Assembly: GCF_005222815.1 (NCBI RefSeq)
Contig: NZ_STGB01000002.1
Coordinates: forward strand, 496,001-560,000
DNA: 64,000 bases
Direction: 5' to 3'
Source: Roseomonas sp. AR75
GTDB taxonomy: Bacteria; Pseudomonadota; Alphaproteobacteria; Acetobacterales; Acetobacteraceae
The stretch's first letter is position 1, and every line of letters starts with the position of its first letter. The position numbers and the translations under genes are program-made. This document shows positions 26,611 through 36,146 of this stretch, piece after piece. The notes under the pieces are model-generated. The model was not told the DNA's origin. It made no database searches and saw only the letters and a list, made by a program, of their open reading frames with translations.

Positions 26611-28962
26611 TCACTCCGCGGTTTCGGGCTCGCGCTCCGGCGCGTCGCCTTCACCCTCCTCGGGCTTCGGCAGCGCGGGCGGCGGGACCTCGATGTAGTC
26701 GAAGGTCAGCCCGCCATCCTTCAGCCCGACCTTCACCGCGCCGCCCTTGGCGAGCTTGCCGAACAGCAGCTCCTCCGCAAGCGGCTTCTTGATGTGCTCC
26801 TGGATCACGCGGGCCAGCGGCCGAGCGCCGTAGAGCGGGTCGTAGCCCTTCTCCGCCAGCCATTCGCGGGCAGCGGAGGACAGCTCGATCGTCACGTTGC
26901 GGTCGGCGAGCTGCGCTTCGAGCTGCATGACGAACTTGTCCACCACCCGCGCCACGATCTCCGCACCGAGGCCGGCGAAGGAGATCACGGCGTCGAGGCG
27001 GTTGCGGAACTCCGGCGTGAACAGGCGCTGGATCGCCTCCTGGTCCTCGCCGACGCGCGTGTCGCGGCCGAAGCCGATGGCGGGCTTCGCCAGATCCGCG
27101 GCGCCCGCATTGGTCGTCATGATCAGGATGACGTTGCGGAAATCCACGGTCTTGCCGTTGTGGTCGGTCAGCTTCCCGTGGTCCATCACCTGCAGCAGGA
27201 TGTTGTAGAGATCCTGGTGCGCCTTCTCGATCTCGTCGAGCAGCAGCACGCAATGCGGGTGCTGGTCGATGCTGTCGGTTAGCAGGCCGCCCTGGTCGAA
27301 GCCGACATAGCCCGGCGGCGCGCCGATCAACCGGCTGACGCTGTGCCGTTCCATGTATTCGGACATGTCGAAGCGGATCAGCTCGATGCCAAGCGTCTTC
27401 GAAAGCTGCTTCGCAACCTCGGTCTTGCCGACGCCGGTCGGGCCAGCGAACAGGTAGTTGCCGATCGGCTTCTCCGGGTCGCGCAGCCCGGCGCGGGACA
27501 GCTTGATCGCGGCGGCCAGCGCCTCGATCGCCTTGTCCTGGCCGAAGACCATGGCCTTCAGGTCGCGCTCCAGGTTCTTCAGCGTCTCCTTGTCGTCGGT
27601 GCTGACGGATTTCGGCGGGATGCGCGCGATCTTCGCGACGATGTCCTCGACATCCTTCAGCGTGACGGTCTTCCGGCGCTTGTTCTCCGGCAGCAGCATG
27701 CGCGACGCGCCGACCTCGTCGATCACGTCGATCGCCTTGTCCGGCAGCTTCCGGTCGTGGATGTACTTGGCCGAAAGCTCCACCGCGGCGCGGATGGCCT
27801 CCGGCGTGTAGCGGACCTTGTGGTGCTTCTCGTAATTGGTCTTGAGGCCCTGCAGGATCTTCACCGCGTCCTCGACCGTCGGCTCGTTGACGTCGATCTT
27901 CTGGAAGCGGCGGACCAGCGCGCGGTCCTTCTCGAAGTAGTTGCGGTATTCCTTGTAGGTGGTGGACCCGATGCAGCGCAGCGTGCCCTGCGCCAGCGCG
28001 GGCTTCAGCAGGTTCGAAGCATCCATCGCGCCACCGCTGGTGGCGCCGGCGCCGATGACCGTGTGGATCTCGTCGATGAAGAGGATGGAGCCCGGCTGGT
28101 TCTCCAGCTCGTTCACCACCGCCTTCAGCCGCTCCTCGAAATCGCCGCGGTAGCGCGTGCCGGCGAGCAGGCTGCCCATGTCCAGCGCGTAGATCGTGGA
28201 CTTCAGCAGCACCTCGGGCACGTCGCCCTCGACGATGCGCTTGGCCAGGCCCTCCGCGATGGCGGTCTTGCCCACGCCGGGATCGCCCACATAGAGCGGG
28301 TTGTTCTTGGTGCGGCGGCAGAGGATCTGGATGGTCCGCTCGATCTCGCTGTCGCGGCCGATCAGCGGGTCGATCTTGCCCTGCTGCGCCTTCTTGTTGA
28401 GGTTCACGCAGTAGTTGGAGAGCGCGTCCTGGCCGCGGCCGCCCCGCTGGGGCTTCTCCTCCTTCTCCGGCGATTCCTCGTTGTTCGGGGTCTGGCTTCC
28501 CTGGACCGGGCGCGTCGTGGAGCGGCCCGGCGCCTTGGCGATGCCGTGGCTGATGAAGTTCACCGCATCCAGCCGGGTCATGTCCTGGAGCTGGAGGAAA
28601 TACACTGCGTGCGACTCGCGCTCGCTGAACAGGGCCACCAGCACATTGGCGCCGGTGACCTCGTCGCGGCCCGAAGACTGCACATGGATCGCGGCGCGCT
28701 GGACCACGCGCTGGAAGCCCGCCGTGGGCTTGGCGTCACCGGCGCGGTCGGAGACCAGGCCGGCCAGGTCCTTGTCCAGGAACTCGGACAGGTCGCGCTT
28801 CAGTTTCTCGGCGTCCACGCCGCAGGCGCGCAGCACGGTGGCGGCGTCGACATCGTCGGCGAGGGCGAGGAGCAGATGCTCGAGGGTGGCGTACTCGTGC
28901 CGGCGCTCATTGGCGAGACCAAGGGCGCGGTGGAGCGTCTGCTCGAGGTTACGGGACAGCAT
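26611..28962 (-). CDS. clpA: ATP-dependent Clp protease ATP-binding subunit ClpA
   Basis: The 783-aa AAA+ unfoldase has an N-terminal Clp repeat domain (about 1-145), a charged linker (about 150-180), a first AAA module with Walker A GDPGVGKT (226-233), and a second with GPTGVGKT. The IGFGRDTR loop provides an IGF tripeptide for docking on ClpP. AGGGAGCG precedes the ATG. Together with ClpS encoded just upstream it delivers N-degron substrates to ClpP. The C-terminal tail is rich in Glu and Pro. Confidence 0.97.
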   Translation of the reverse strand: MLSRNLEQTLHRALGLANERRHEYATLEHLLLALADDVDAATVLRACGVDAEKLKRDLSEFLDKDLAGLVSDRAGDAKPTAGFQRVVQRAAIHVQSSGRDEVTGANVLVALFSERESHAVYFLQLQDMTRLDAVNFISHGIAKAPGRSTTRPVQGSQTPNNEESPEKEEKPQRGGRGQDALSNYCVNLNKKAQQGKIDPLIGRDSEIERTIQILCRRTKNNPLYVGDPGVGKTAIAEGLAKRIVEGDVPEVLLKSTIYALDMGSLLAGTRYRGDFEERLKAVVNELENQPGSILFIDEIHTVIGAGATSGGAMDASNLLKPALAQGTLRCIGSTTYKEYRNYFEKDRALVRRFQKIDVNEPTVEDAVKILQGLKTNYEKHHKVRYTPEAIRAAVELSAKYIHDRKLPDKAIDVIDEVGASRMLLPENKRRKTVTLKDVEDIVAKIARIPPKSVSTDDKETLKNLERDLKAMVFGQDKAIEALAAAIKLSRAGLRDPEKPIGNYLFAGPTGVGKTEVAKQLSKTLGIELIRFDMSEYMERHSVSRLIGAPPGYVGFDQGGLLTDSIDQHPHCVLLLDEIEKAHQDLYNILLQVMDHGKLTDHNGKTVDFRNVILIMTTNAGAADLAKPAIGFGRDTRVGEDQEAIQRLFTPEFRNRLDAVISFAGLGAEIVARVVDKFVMQLEAQLADRNVTIELSSAAREWLAEKGYDPLYGARPLARVIQEHIKKPLAEELLFGKLAKGGAVKVGLKDGGLTFDYIEVPPPALPKPEEGEGDAPEREPETAE

Positions 28963-29167
28963 TGGCTTGACGCTCCCTAACGGGTGGCCGAGGCGTTCAA
29001 CGGAACGCCTCCGCCGGGGTTGCCCACCATGTGGTCACTCCCTCCCCAACTCGACAGAGGCGCCCTGCTTCTTGCGTCGGGTCGCGCGACCGTCCGGTAC
29101 CCCTCCATGGCAGTGTCCCACGCAAGCGGCGCGGGAAGAAGCCCAGGCCTGTCGGTCCCGGGCCGCC

Positions 29168-29518
29168 TCATTCCTTCTCGATCGTGCACTGGAGGGGATG
29201 CTGGTTCTGGCGGGCCAGGTCCATCACCTGCGTCACCTTGTGCTCGGCGACCTCGTAGGTATAGACGCCGCAGACGCCCACGCCACGACGATGGACATGC
29301 AGCATGATCCGGGTGGCTTCCTCCCGGCTCTTGCTGAAGAATCGTTCCAGGACGTGGACGACGAACTCCATGGGCGTGTAGTCGTCGTTCAGCATCAGCA
29401 CCTTGTACATGGACGGCTTGCGCGTCCGGGGGCGGGCCTTGACGACCACGCCGGTGTTCGGCCCTTCCGTGCCGCCGGTGCCGCCGCCCTGCCCATTCCG
29501 CTTGTCGGTGTCGCTCAT
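29168..29518 (-). CDS. clpS: ClpS, N-end-rule adaptor for ClpAP
   Basis: The 116-aa protein has a flexible Gly-rich N-terminus and the ClpS core: [24 protein letters not shown], with the acidic NDD pocket residues, and [24 protein letters not shown]. It recognises bulky N-terminal residues and hands substrates to ClpA. The start at 29518 gives the usual N-terminal extension. A 205-bp gap without another gene separates it from clpA. Confidence 0.97.
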   Translation of the reverse strand: MSDTDKRNGQGGGTGGTEGPNTGVVVKARPRTRKPSMYKVLMLNDDYTPMEFVVHVLERFFSKSREEATRIMLHVHRRGVGVCGVYTYEVAEHKVTQVMDLARQNQHPLQCTIEKE

Positions 29519-29731
29519 GCCTGCCCTGAGTGCGCGCCTGGTCGCCTGTCCTGAAAACCGGAACACGCCAACCGGCGGGAGATGCCGCGGCCGGTCGGCG
29601 CGATGGAGTCTCGCCCCGTCCGATGGGGCCTGAACTAGGATATCGGACTCACCGGCCTTCAGTGAAGGGCTTGACGCGATATCCCACCGCGAAGAGGGGC
29701 GGCTGATACACAAACGCACGAAACCCGGCCC

Positions 29732-29755
29732 GGCTGCCCCGTAAGGTGGGCAGCC
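29732..29755. terminator. Terminator-like hairpin downstream of the phasin gene
   Basis: GGCTGCCC (29732-29739) pairs with GGGCAGCC (29748-29755) around an 8-nt loop, 56 bp past the phasin stop on the minus strand and flanked by further GC-rich complementary bases. Confidence 0.55.
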
Positions 29756-29811
29756 CGGCCGGGCCCGGCAAGCGGACCGGGCGCCGCATGGCACCCGGAT
29801 GGCTGTCTTGG

Positions 29812-30330
29812 TCAGGCCGCGAGCGGCTTGCCGAACTTCTCGACCGCGAGCGTCATGCGGGCGGTCAGCGGGGCGTAGGCCTGCTCGGCGAGCTTGAAGG
29901 TCGCCTCCTGCAGCTTCGCCGCCTCGCTCATCGAGCGCTCCATCGACGCCTTGGCGAAGGCGGCCTGGATGTCCGCGGCCTCCTTCAGGCTCTTCACGGC
30001 GGCCAGCGCCTTGGCCGACTCCATCGCGTGGTCGGTCAGGGCCTGCTGGACGGCGAAGACCTGCTTGCCGATGTCCTGCATGCCCGTGGCGAAGGTCTGC
30101 GCGGCCTTCGTCATCGCCTCGATGTTGCCGCGGCCGAACTCCGCCGCCTCCTCAGCCGCCTTGAAGAAACCCTCGGCCGTCTTGGTCACCTGTTCCATAT
30201 TCTTCTCCATCGCCGCGCGCGCCTGATTGGCGCCCTCGTCCATCATCGTCTTCGCCTGGGCCGCACCCGCCGTGGCATTGCCCGCCACCAGCGCGATCGC
30301 CCGCTTGCTTTCCTTCGGCTCAGCAGCCAT
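29812..30330 (-). CDS. phaP: Phasin, PHA granule-associated protein
   Basis: The 172-aa protein is an alanine- and glutamate-rich, almost wholly helical polypeptide with long amphipathic heptads ([35 protein letters not shown]), as in the phasin_2 family. Phasins coat polyhydroxyalkanoate granules. AAGGAG precedes the ATG. Two CTGC/TTGC-N3 palindromes upstream look like PhaR sites, which would link its expression to polymer accumulation. Confidence 0.9.
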   Translation of the reverse strand: MAAEPKESKRAIALVAGNATAGAAQAKTMMDEGANQARAAMEKNMEQVTKTAEGFFKAAEEAAEFGRGNIEAMTKAAQTFATGMQDIGKQVFAVQQALTDHAMESAKALAAVKSLKEAADIQAAFAKASMERSMSEAAKLQEATFKLAEQAYAPLTARMTLAVEKFGKPLAA

Positions 30331-30688
30331 CCCGTTGCTCCTTCAACCTGCCTTGCGGCGCGGCCCAGAGGCCTGCCGGGAGCCGAACTCCCGGCCCCGA
30401 GGATTTTGCTGCACCGCAGCACGAAGGCCTTGTAGCCCCCTGCCACGCATGGTCGCAAGCTTTTTTTGCGGTGCAACATAGCAGGACGCTGTCACGGATT
30501 CGTGGCGCGGGAAGGCTATCCCGGCGACGTTTCGGCGCGGGGTCCGATGGCACTGCAAGTGTTGCCGCCAACCCTCTGCGCTAACTGAAAGTTCTGCATA
30601 CGTCCTGCTATACAGCCGGGCCGCCGATCCCCTAGGCTCACCGCACAGCGCGGGACCGGGGGGTGCCGCGGCAGGGGGACCAGTACGG
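30331..30688. other. 358-bp intergenic region with the phasin and carboxypeptidase promoters
   Basis: No gene is seen. From left to right it holds the phasin ribosome-binding site, an 8-bp-stem hairpin (30375-30395) in the phasin leader, two PhaR-like palindromes (30407-30421 and 30466-30476), and toward the right a possible sigma-70 promoter for the carboxypeptidase, CTGAAA (30585) with TATACA (30609) 18 bp later. Confidence 0.6.
30407..30421. promoter_or_regulatory. PhaR-like operator upstream of the phasin gene
   Basis: TGCTGC-ACC-GCAGCA contains CTGC-N3-GCAG, the recognition sequence described for PhaR of Paracoccus and Rhodobacter. A related TTGC-GGT-GCAA lies at 30466-30476. Position upstream of a phasin supports the call. 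Confidence 0.65.
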
Positions 30689-31864
30689 ATGCGTTCAGGC
30701 CAAAAGGCCCTGCACGCGGGCCTTTTGGCCTGCGGCATCCTCGCCATCCTGGCTTTCGCCGGCGTGCGACAGGCCAGTGCCCAGATCGGCAGCGAGCGAT
30801 ACGCGGCCATCGTGCTGGACGCTCGCACGGGCGCGGTGCTGACGGCCGCCAACCCCGACGAGACGCGACATCCCGCCTCCCTCACCAAGATGATGACGCT
30901 CTACATGGTGTTCGACGCGTTGCGGGAGGGCCGCGTGCGCCTCGATTCGCGCGTGCCGATCTCCGAGGAGGCGGCGTCCCGCCCGCCCTCGAAGCTCGGC
31001 GTGCCGGCGGGCATGTCGATCAGCGTCGAGCAGGCGATCCTGGCGCTGGTCACGCGCTCCGCCAACGATGTCGCGACCGCCGTGGGCGAGCGCCTGGGCG
31101 GGTCGGAATACCGCTTCGCGCAGATGATGACGTTGCGCGCGCGCTCGCTGGGGATGAGCCGGACCCTGTTCCGCAACGCCTCCGGCCTGCCCGACCCGGA
31201 CCAGGTCACCACCGCGCGGGACATGGCGACGCTCGGCCGGCGGCTGATCCAGGATTTCCCGGATCGCTACCAGTATTTCGGCGTCAGCCACGCCGAATTC
31301 GGCAATGTGCGGATCCGCAACCACAACCGCATGCTGATGACCTATGAGGGCGTGGACGGCATCAAGACCGGCTACATCAACGCCAGCGGCTTCAACATCG
31401 TGACCAGCGCCCGCCGCGGCGGGCAGCGCGTGGTCGGCGCGGTGTTCGGCGGCAGTTCCTGGGTGGAGCGCGACGCGCATATGGCGAGCCTGCTCGACCA
31501 GTCCTTTGCGCAGCTTGGCGTCGCCCCTCGCGACGTCGCCGGCGGGCCCGGCGTGCTCCGCACGGCGCAGGCGGCCCCGCTGCCGCGCGGGCCGGCTGCG
31601 GCGACCGCCCGCACCACAACGACCAGTCGCCAGACCGCCACGCGCCAGACGGCAACCTCGCGCCAGGCTTCGACGCGCCAGGCGGCCAGCCGCCAGACCG
31701 CGACTCGGCAGGCCAACACACGGCAGGCCACGACCCGGCAGGCCGCCAGTCGCGGCACCGGGACTACGCGCACCGCGACCGTGCGCGCCCGCGGCACCCA
31801 GCCGCCCACCGCCTCGGCGGCGCAGAGTGCAGCGCCGGGCCGAAGCAGCAGCCGGTCGCGATAG
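30689..31864 (+). CDS. D-alanyl-D-alanine carboxypeptidase (penicillin-binding protein) with a TRQ-repeat tail
   Basis: The 391-aa protein has a signal peptide (cleavage after ASAQ near 32) and the serine-transferase triad Ser64-Lys67 (SLTK), Ser124-x-Asn126 (SAN) and Lys226-Thr-Gly (KTG), as in S11-family carboxypeptidases that trim the peptidoglycan pentapeptide. From about residue 308 to 368 it has an unusual basic tail of repeated S/T-R-Q-x-x units in place of the standard PBP5 C-domain and anchor. The first codons lie inside a 14-bp-stem hairpin (30696-30732). Confidence 0.93.
   Translation: MRSGQKALHAGLLACGILAILAFAGVRQASAQIGSERYAAIVLDARTGAVLTAANPDETRHPASLTKMMTLYMVFDALREGRVRLDSRVPISEEAASRPPSKLGVPAGMSISVEQAILALVTRSANDVATAVGERLGGSEYRFAQMMTLRARSLGMSRTLFRNASGLPDPDQVTTARDMATLGRRLIQDFPDRYQYFGVSHAEFGNVRIRNHNRMLMTYEGVDGIKTGYINASGFNIVTSARRGGQRVVGAVFGGSSWVERDAHMASLLDQSFAQLGVAPRDVAGGPGVLRTAQAAPLPRGPAAATARTTTTSRQTATRQTATSRQASTRQAASRQTATRQANTRQATTRQAASRGTGTTRTATVRARGTQPPTASAAQSAAPGRSSSRSR
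30696..30732. repeat. Perfect 14-bp-stem hairpin overlapping the start of the carboxypeptidase gene
   Basis: CAGGCCAAAAGGCC (30696-30709) and GGCCTTTTGGCCTG (30719-30732) are exact reverse complements around a 9-nt loop. The element begins 7 nt after the ATG and covers codons 3-15 of the signal peptide. Confidence 0.8.
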
Positions 31865-31867
31865 GCC

Positions 31868-32968
31868 TCAGGCCATCGCGCCGCGGGCGGTGATCGGCCA
31901 GAGGCACTCCACCCGGCCGTTCCGCACGCCGACATACCAGTCGTAACGGTCTACCGTTGGGTCACAGTGGCCGGGGATCAGCCGGAGCTTCTCGCCGAGC
32001 CGCGGTACGCCCTCCCCCTGCAGCGTGCCGTGCTCATCCGCCGCACGGACATAGGTGACTCCCGGGAAGCCGTGGACTACCGGCATGCCCGAATCCGTCG
32101 GTAGCGCCTTGTGGCCGGCATCCACCACGGCGACGCCCGGCCGCGGCGCGCTCATCACCTGCGCCAGCACGAACAGCGCCTGGCGGAAGGGCGGCGGGTC
32201 GTCGTTGCGGGCGTAGTCGGCATCCATGAAGGCGTAGGAACCGGCCTGGATCTCCGTCCAGACGCCGCTCGCCGCCTCCAGCGCGAAGGTGCCGGTGCCG
32301 GCACCGCCGACGATGGCGCAATCCAGCCCGCGCTGCCGGCACTGCTCCACGGTGCGCCGCGTGCCGTCCGTGGCGGCGGCGATGGCCGCCACGCGCTCCT
32401 CCGGCTTGCGCCGGTGCTGCGCGCTGCCGTGATAGGCCTGCAGCCCGCCGAAGATCAGGTGCGGGCTCGCCGCGATGCGCTCGGCGAGCGCAACCGCCTC
32501 CGGCCCCGGCTGCACGCCGCAGCGGCCGGAGCCGACATCGATCTCCACCAGCACGGTCATGCGCAGCCCGGCCGCCTCCGCCGCCGCCTCGATCGCCGCG
32601 ATTCCCGCTTCGTCATCGGCGCAGACCGCGACCTTGGCGATGCGCGACAGCGCGGCGAGACGAGCCAGCTTGCGCGGCGCGATCACCTCGTTGCTCACCA
32701 GGATGTCCGGCACGCCGCCCCAGGCCAGCGCCTCGGCCTCGCCCACCTTCTGCGTGCAGTTGCCGACCGCGCCGCGGCGCATCTGCTGCAGCGCGACCAC
32801 CGGCGACTTGTGCGTCTTGGCATGCGCGCGGAGCTTCGTGCCGGTCGGCGCGAGCAGCGCGGCCATGGTGTCGAGGTTGTGCTCGAAGGCATCGAGGTCG
32901 AGCAGCAGCGCGGGGGTGTCCACATCCTCCTCGCGCATGCCGGGTTCCGCCGGCGGCCTTTGCATCAT
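31868..32968 (-). CDS. PLP-dependent D-threonine aldolase/D-serine dehydratase-like protein (alanine racemase fold)
   Basis: The 366-aa protein has the fold-type III N-terminus VDTPALLLDLDAFEHNLDTMA and the PLP-lysine motif KLRAHAKTHKSP, then GLQAYHGSAQHR and the C-terminal PGHCDPTVDRYDWYVGVRNGRVE segment with His and Cys/Asp metal ligands seen in D-threonine aldolases. It probably cleaves or dehydrates a D-beta-hydroxy-amino acid. Start at tandem ATGs (32968/32965), 16 bp after the upstream aminotransferase stop. Confidence 0.85.
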   Translation of the reverse strand: MMQRPPAEPGMREEDVDTPALLLDLDAFEHNLDTMAALLAPTGTKLRAHAKTHKSPVVALQQMRRGAVGNCTQKVGEAEALAWGGVPDILVSNEVIAPRKLARLAALSRIAKVAVCADDEAGIAAIEAAAEAAGLRMTVLVEIDVGSGRCGVQPGPEAVALAERIAASPHLIFGGLQAYHGSAQHRRKPEERVAAIAAATDGTRRTVEQCRQRGLDCAIVGGAGTGTFALEAASGVWTEIQAGSYAFMDADYARNDDPPPFRQALFVLAQVMSAPRPGVAVVDAGHKALPTDSGMPVVHGFPGVTYVRAADEHGTLQGEGVPRLGEKLRLIPGHCDPTVDRYDWYVGVRNGRVECLWPITARGAMA

Positions 32969-32984
32969 TTCTTTCGTCCGTCTT

Positions 32985-34082
32985 TCACAGAGTGCTGCGC
33001 AGGGCGTCCATGATGCGGTCCAACTCGGCCGCGTCGTTGTAGCCGTGGAAGCTGAAGCGGATGCGGCCGCGGCCGTTCCAGGCGAGCACGCCCTGCTCCG
33101 CCATCGCCGCGACGATGGCGGCGGCGCGGTCATGCGCGATGCAGACATTGGCACCGTGCCGCGCCGGATCGCGCGGCGTGGTGGAGGCGATGCCGGCGGC
33201 GTCGAGCCGCGCCAGCAGGTCCACGGTCAGCGCCTGCACATGCGCCTGGATGGCGCCCCGCGGAAACGCCTCCAGGAAATCCAGCGCCGCGTGCATGACA
33301 TAGGCGCCCGCATGGCTCGGATTGCCGCGGGTGAAGCGGCCGGCGTCGTCGCGCAGCGCGACCGGCCGCGCCCAGTCGGGCTTGCCCGCCATGCGGATCG
33401 AGTACCAGCCTGCCGTCGCCGGCGCCCAGCCCGGCTGCCGCGCGCGGTTCCAATACGCCACCGCGATCCCGGTGATGCCCAGCATCCATTTGTAGCAGGA
33501 GGCGAAGGCGAAATCGGCGACCGAGGCCTCGATCGGCATCCAGCCGCTCGCCTGGGTGAAATCCACCACCAGCATCGCGCCCGCGCCATCCGCCACGCGC
33601 CGCAGCGCTGCCAGGTCGTGCCGCCTGCCATCCACCATCGAGACGGCGCTGACCGCGATCATCCGCGTGCGCGCATCGCAGGCGGTCGCCACGGCCTCGG
33701 CATCCATCATGTCGGCGAAGCGCAGCGCCACGCCGCGCCGCAGCGCCAGCGGCGCGACGACCGAGGGATACTCGTCCGCCGCGACCACGACATTGTCGCC
33801 CGCGCGCCAGTCCAGGCTCTCCACCAGGATGGACATCCCCTCCGCCACCGAGGAGACCAGCCCGATCTCCGCCGGCGCCACGGACCAGAAGGCCGCGAGC
33901 CGCGCGCAGAGCCGCTCGGCCTCCTCGTCCACCCGCGGCCGGCTGGCCGGGCCCATGGACTTGTCCGCGCCGTAGCGTTCGAAGGAGGCTGCATGGCTGC
34001 GCAGCACCGGCGTCTCGCCGCCGGCGCAGACATGCACCGCGCCCGGCGGTATGCGGAAGGCAGCGGGATCGAACAGCGGCAA
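32985..34082 (-). CDS. Class V aminotransferase-fold PLP enzyme (non-ATG start)
   Basis: The 365-aa protein belongs to the NifS/kynureninase-like aspartate-aminotransferase superfamily: SVAEGMSILVESLDW, VVVAADEYPSVVAPL, VVDFTQASGWMPIE with the PLP-binding Asp, and FASCYKWMLG with the Schiff-base lysine. No ATG exists in a suitable place. TTG at 34082, with GAGG 5 nt upstream, gives a normal N-terminus and leaves a 66-bp divergent promoter to the acyl-CoA dehydrogenase. Reaction unknown; co-transcribed with the D-threonine-aldolase-like gene. Confidence 0.82.
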   Translation of the reverse strand: MPLFDPAAFRIPPGAVHVCAGGETPVLRSHAASFERYGADKSMGPASRPRVDEEAERLCARLAAFWSVAPAEIGLVSSVAEGMSILVESLDWRAGDNVVVAADEYPSVVAPLALRRGVALRFADMMDAEAVATACDARTRMIAVSAVSMVDGRRHDLAALRRVADGAGAMLVVDFTQASGWMPIEASVADFAFASCYKWMLGITGIAVAYWNRARQPGWAPATAGWYSIRMAGKPDWARPVALRDDAGRFTRGNPSHAGAYVMHAALDFLEAFPRGAIQAHVQALTVDLLARLDAAGIASTTPRDPARHGANVCIAHDRAAAIVAAMAEQGVLAWNGRGRIRFSFHGYNDAAELDRIMDALRSTL

Positions 34083-34148
34083 GCCGGCCTCGCGGGGTTG
34101 CGTCCTGCGCCGAGACTGGCACGGTCGGGGGGAAGGAAACAGACCGGC

Positions 34149-35315
34149 ATGGATTTCAGCGAAACCGACACACAGCGTTCCGTGCGCGAGGCGATGGAGC
34201 GCCTCTGCGCCCGCTTCGGCGACGCCTATTGGCTCGATTGCGACAAGGCGCACCGCTTTCCCCACGAGTTCCACAAGGCGATGGCCGAGGAAGGCTGGCT
34301 CGGCATCTGCATGCCGGAGGCGGTGGGCGGCGCCGGCCTCGGCGTGGCGGAAGCCAGCGTGATGATGCAGGCGATCGCGCAATCCGGCGCCGGTATGACC
34401 GGCGCCTCCGCCGTGCACATGAACATCTTCGGACCGATGCCCGTGGTGGTGTTCGGCACGGATGAGCAGAAGGCCCGCATGCTGCCCCCGCTGATCGCGG
34501 GGACCGAGAAGGCCTGCTTCGCCGTCACCGAGCCCAACACCGGCCTCGACACCACTCGCTTGAAAACCTTCGCGGAGCGGCAGGGCGACCGCTACGTGGT
34601 GAACGGCCAGAAGGTGTGGATCAGCACCGCCCAGGTCGCCGACCGCGTGCTGCTACTGGCCCGCACCACGCCGCTCGAGCAGGTGCGAAAGCGCAGCGAG
34701 GGTCTCTCGCTGTTCTACACCGCGCTCGACCGGTCGCGCGTCGAGGTGCGCGAGATCCCGAAGATGGGACGGCATGGCGTGGATTCGAACCAGCTCTTCC
34801 TCGACGGCCTGGAAGTCCCGCTGGAGGACCGCATCGGCGAGGAAGGCAAGGGCTTCGACTACATCCTGCACGGCATGAACCCCGAGCGTATCCTCGTCGC
34901 CGCGGAAGCCGTGGGCATCGGCCACGCCGCGATCGCCCGCGCCGCCTCATATGCGAAGGAACGCGTGGTGTTCGGCCGCCCCATCGGCCAGAACCAGGGC
35001 GTGCAGCATCCGCTGGCCGCCTGCTGGATGAAGCTGGAAGCGGCGCGGCTGATGACGATGCAGGCCGCTTGGCGCTACGACCAGGGCCTGCCCTGCGGCG
35101 CCGAGGCGAACGCCGCGAAGTGGCTCGGCGGCGAGGCCGGGTTCGAGGCCGCGCAGACCGCCGTGATGACGCTCGGCGGCTATGGCTATGCGCAGGAATT
35201 CCACCTGGAGCGGCTGCTGCGCGAGAGCTTCATCCCGCGCATCGCGCCGGTCTCACCCCAGCTCATCCTCTGCCACATCGCCGAGCGCGTGCTCGGCCTG
35301 CCCAAGAGCTACTGA
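34149..35315 (+). CDS. Acyl-CoA dehydrogenase
   Basis: The 388-aa flavoprotein has CFAVTEPNTGLDTTRLKTFAERQG (FAD-binding region), VNGQKVWIS, the helix NPERILVAAEAVGIG, VVFGRPIGQNQGVQHPLA, and TLGGYGYAQEFHLERLLRES. The C-terminal RIAPVSPQLI replaces the usual glutamate loop, as in a subgroup of uncharacterised bacterial members. A GGGGAAGGAAAC site precedes the ATG. Overlaps the following hydrolase start (TGATG). Substrate unknown. Confidence 0.92.
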   Translation: MDFSETDTQRSVREAMERLCARFGDAYWLDCDKAHRFPHEFHKAMAEEGWLGICMPEAVGGAGLGVAEASVMMQAIAQSGAGMTGASAVHMNIFGPMPVVVFGTDEQKARMLPPLIAGTEKACFAVTEPNTGLDTTRLKTFAERQGDRYVVNGQKVWISTAQVADRVLLLARTTPLEQVRKRSEGLSLFYTALDRSRVEVREIPKMGRHGVDSNQLFLDGLEVPLEDRIGEEGKGFDYILHGMNPERILVAAEAVGIGHAAIARAASYAKERVVFGRPIGQNQGVQHPLAACWMKLEAARLMTMQAAWRYDQGLPCGAEANAAKWLGGEAGFEAAQTAVMTLGGYGYAQEFHLERLLRESFIPRIAPVSPQLILCHIAERVLGLPKSY

Positions 35316-36142
35316 TGCAGATCCTCGACGACCTCGCCGCCGCGGCCACGCGCTACGAGACGCCTTGCGGCGAGGGCACGATGGTGTGGCACGCCTGGAA
35401 CGATGGCGCGGGCGATCCGCTTGTCCTGCTGCATGGCGGTAACGGGTCGTGGCGGCACTGGGTGAAGCAGATCCCGCTCTATGCCCGCACGCGCCGGGTG
35501 ATCGCGGCGGACCTGCCCGGTCTGGGCGAAAGCGCCGACCTGCCGGGCGAGCAGGACCCGCTGAACGGTGCGCGCATTGTGCTGCCGGGGCTGCGCGATC
35601 TGCTGCGCGGGCAGGTGGCGGACCTCGTCGGCTTCTCCTTCGGATCCAACGTCGCCGGCCAGCTTGCCGCGGCGATGGGCGGGGAGCTGCGTTCCCTGAC
35701 GCTGGTGGGCGGCGCCGCGCTCGGCGTGCCGCGCAACCCGACGCCGCTCGAAAAGATCCGCGACAAGCAGGGCGAGGCGCGCATCGCTGCGCATCGCTTC
35801 AACCTGGCATCCCTGATGATCGCCGATCCTGCGAAGATCGATGATCTGGCCGTGGTGATACAGGAATGGAACACGGTGCATGCGCGCTTCCGCAGCCGGA
35901 GCTTCGCCGGCACGCCGCTGCTGAAGCTGGCGCTGGCGCAGACGACGCTGCCGCTGACGCTGATCTGGGGCGAACGCGACCAAGTGGCGGTGGGCAATAT
36001 CCACCGCCGCTTCTCGGCCGCGCAGGAAGTTCGGCCCGATGCGGTGCTGGAGGTCATTCCGAAGGCCGGCCACTGGACCGCCTATGAGGCGCCGGAGGAA
36101 CTCAACGCCGCGCTGGATCGCGCGCTGCGGCGCGCGGGTTGA
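35315..36142 (+). CDS. Alpha/beta-hydrolase
   Basis: The 275-aa protein has PLVLLHGGNGSWRHW (oxyanion region), DLPGLGESADLP, the nucleophile elbow GFSFGSN, LIWGERDQVA, and the late GHWTAYEAPEE histidine, in canonical order for the MhpC/RutD type. Possibly a thioesterase or ester hydrolase acting with the dehydrogenase that is coupled to it. Confidence 0.88.
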   Translation: MQILDDLAAAATRYETPCGEGTMVWHAWNDGAGDPLVLLHGGNGSWRHWVKQIPLYARTRRVIAADLPGLGESADLPGEQDPLNGARIVLPGLRDLLRGQVADLVGFSFGSNVAGQLAAAMGGELRSLTLVGGAALGVPRNPTPLEKIRDKQGEARIAAHRFNLASLMIADPAKIDDLAVVIQEWNTVHARFRSRSFAGTPLLKLALAQTTLPLTLIWGERDQVAVGNIHRRFSAAQEVRPDAVLEVIPKAGHWTAYEAPEELNAALDRALRRAG

Positions 36143-36146
36143 GGGC

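Noticed and set aside
31951..31964. CTACCGTTGGGT, resembling the TetR operator
   Set aside because: The right arm fails (GGTCA instead of GGTAG) and it lies inside the PLP-enzyme coding sequence.
34783..34796. GGATTCGAACC, resembling the T-loop of a tRNA on the minus strand
   Set aside because: It encodes VDSN in the acyl-CoA dehydrogenase, and no acceptor or anticodon stems are found around it.
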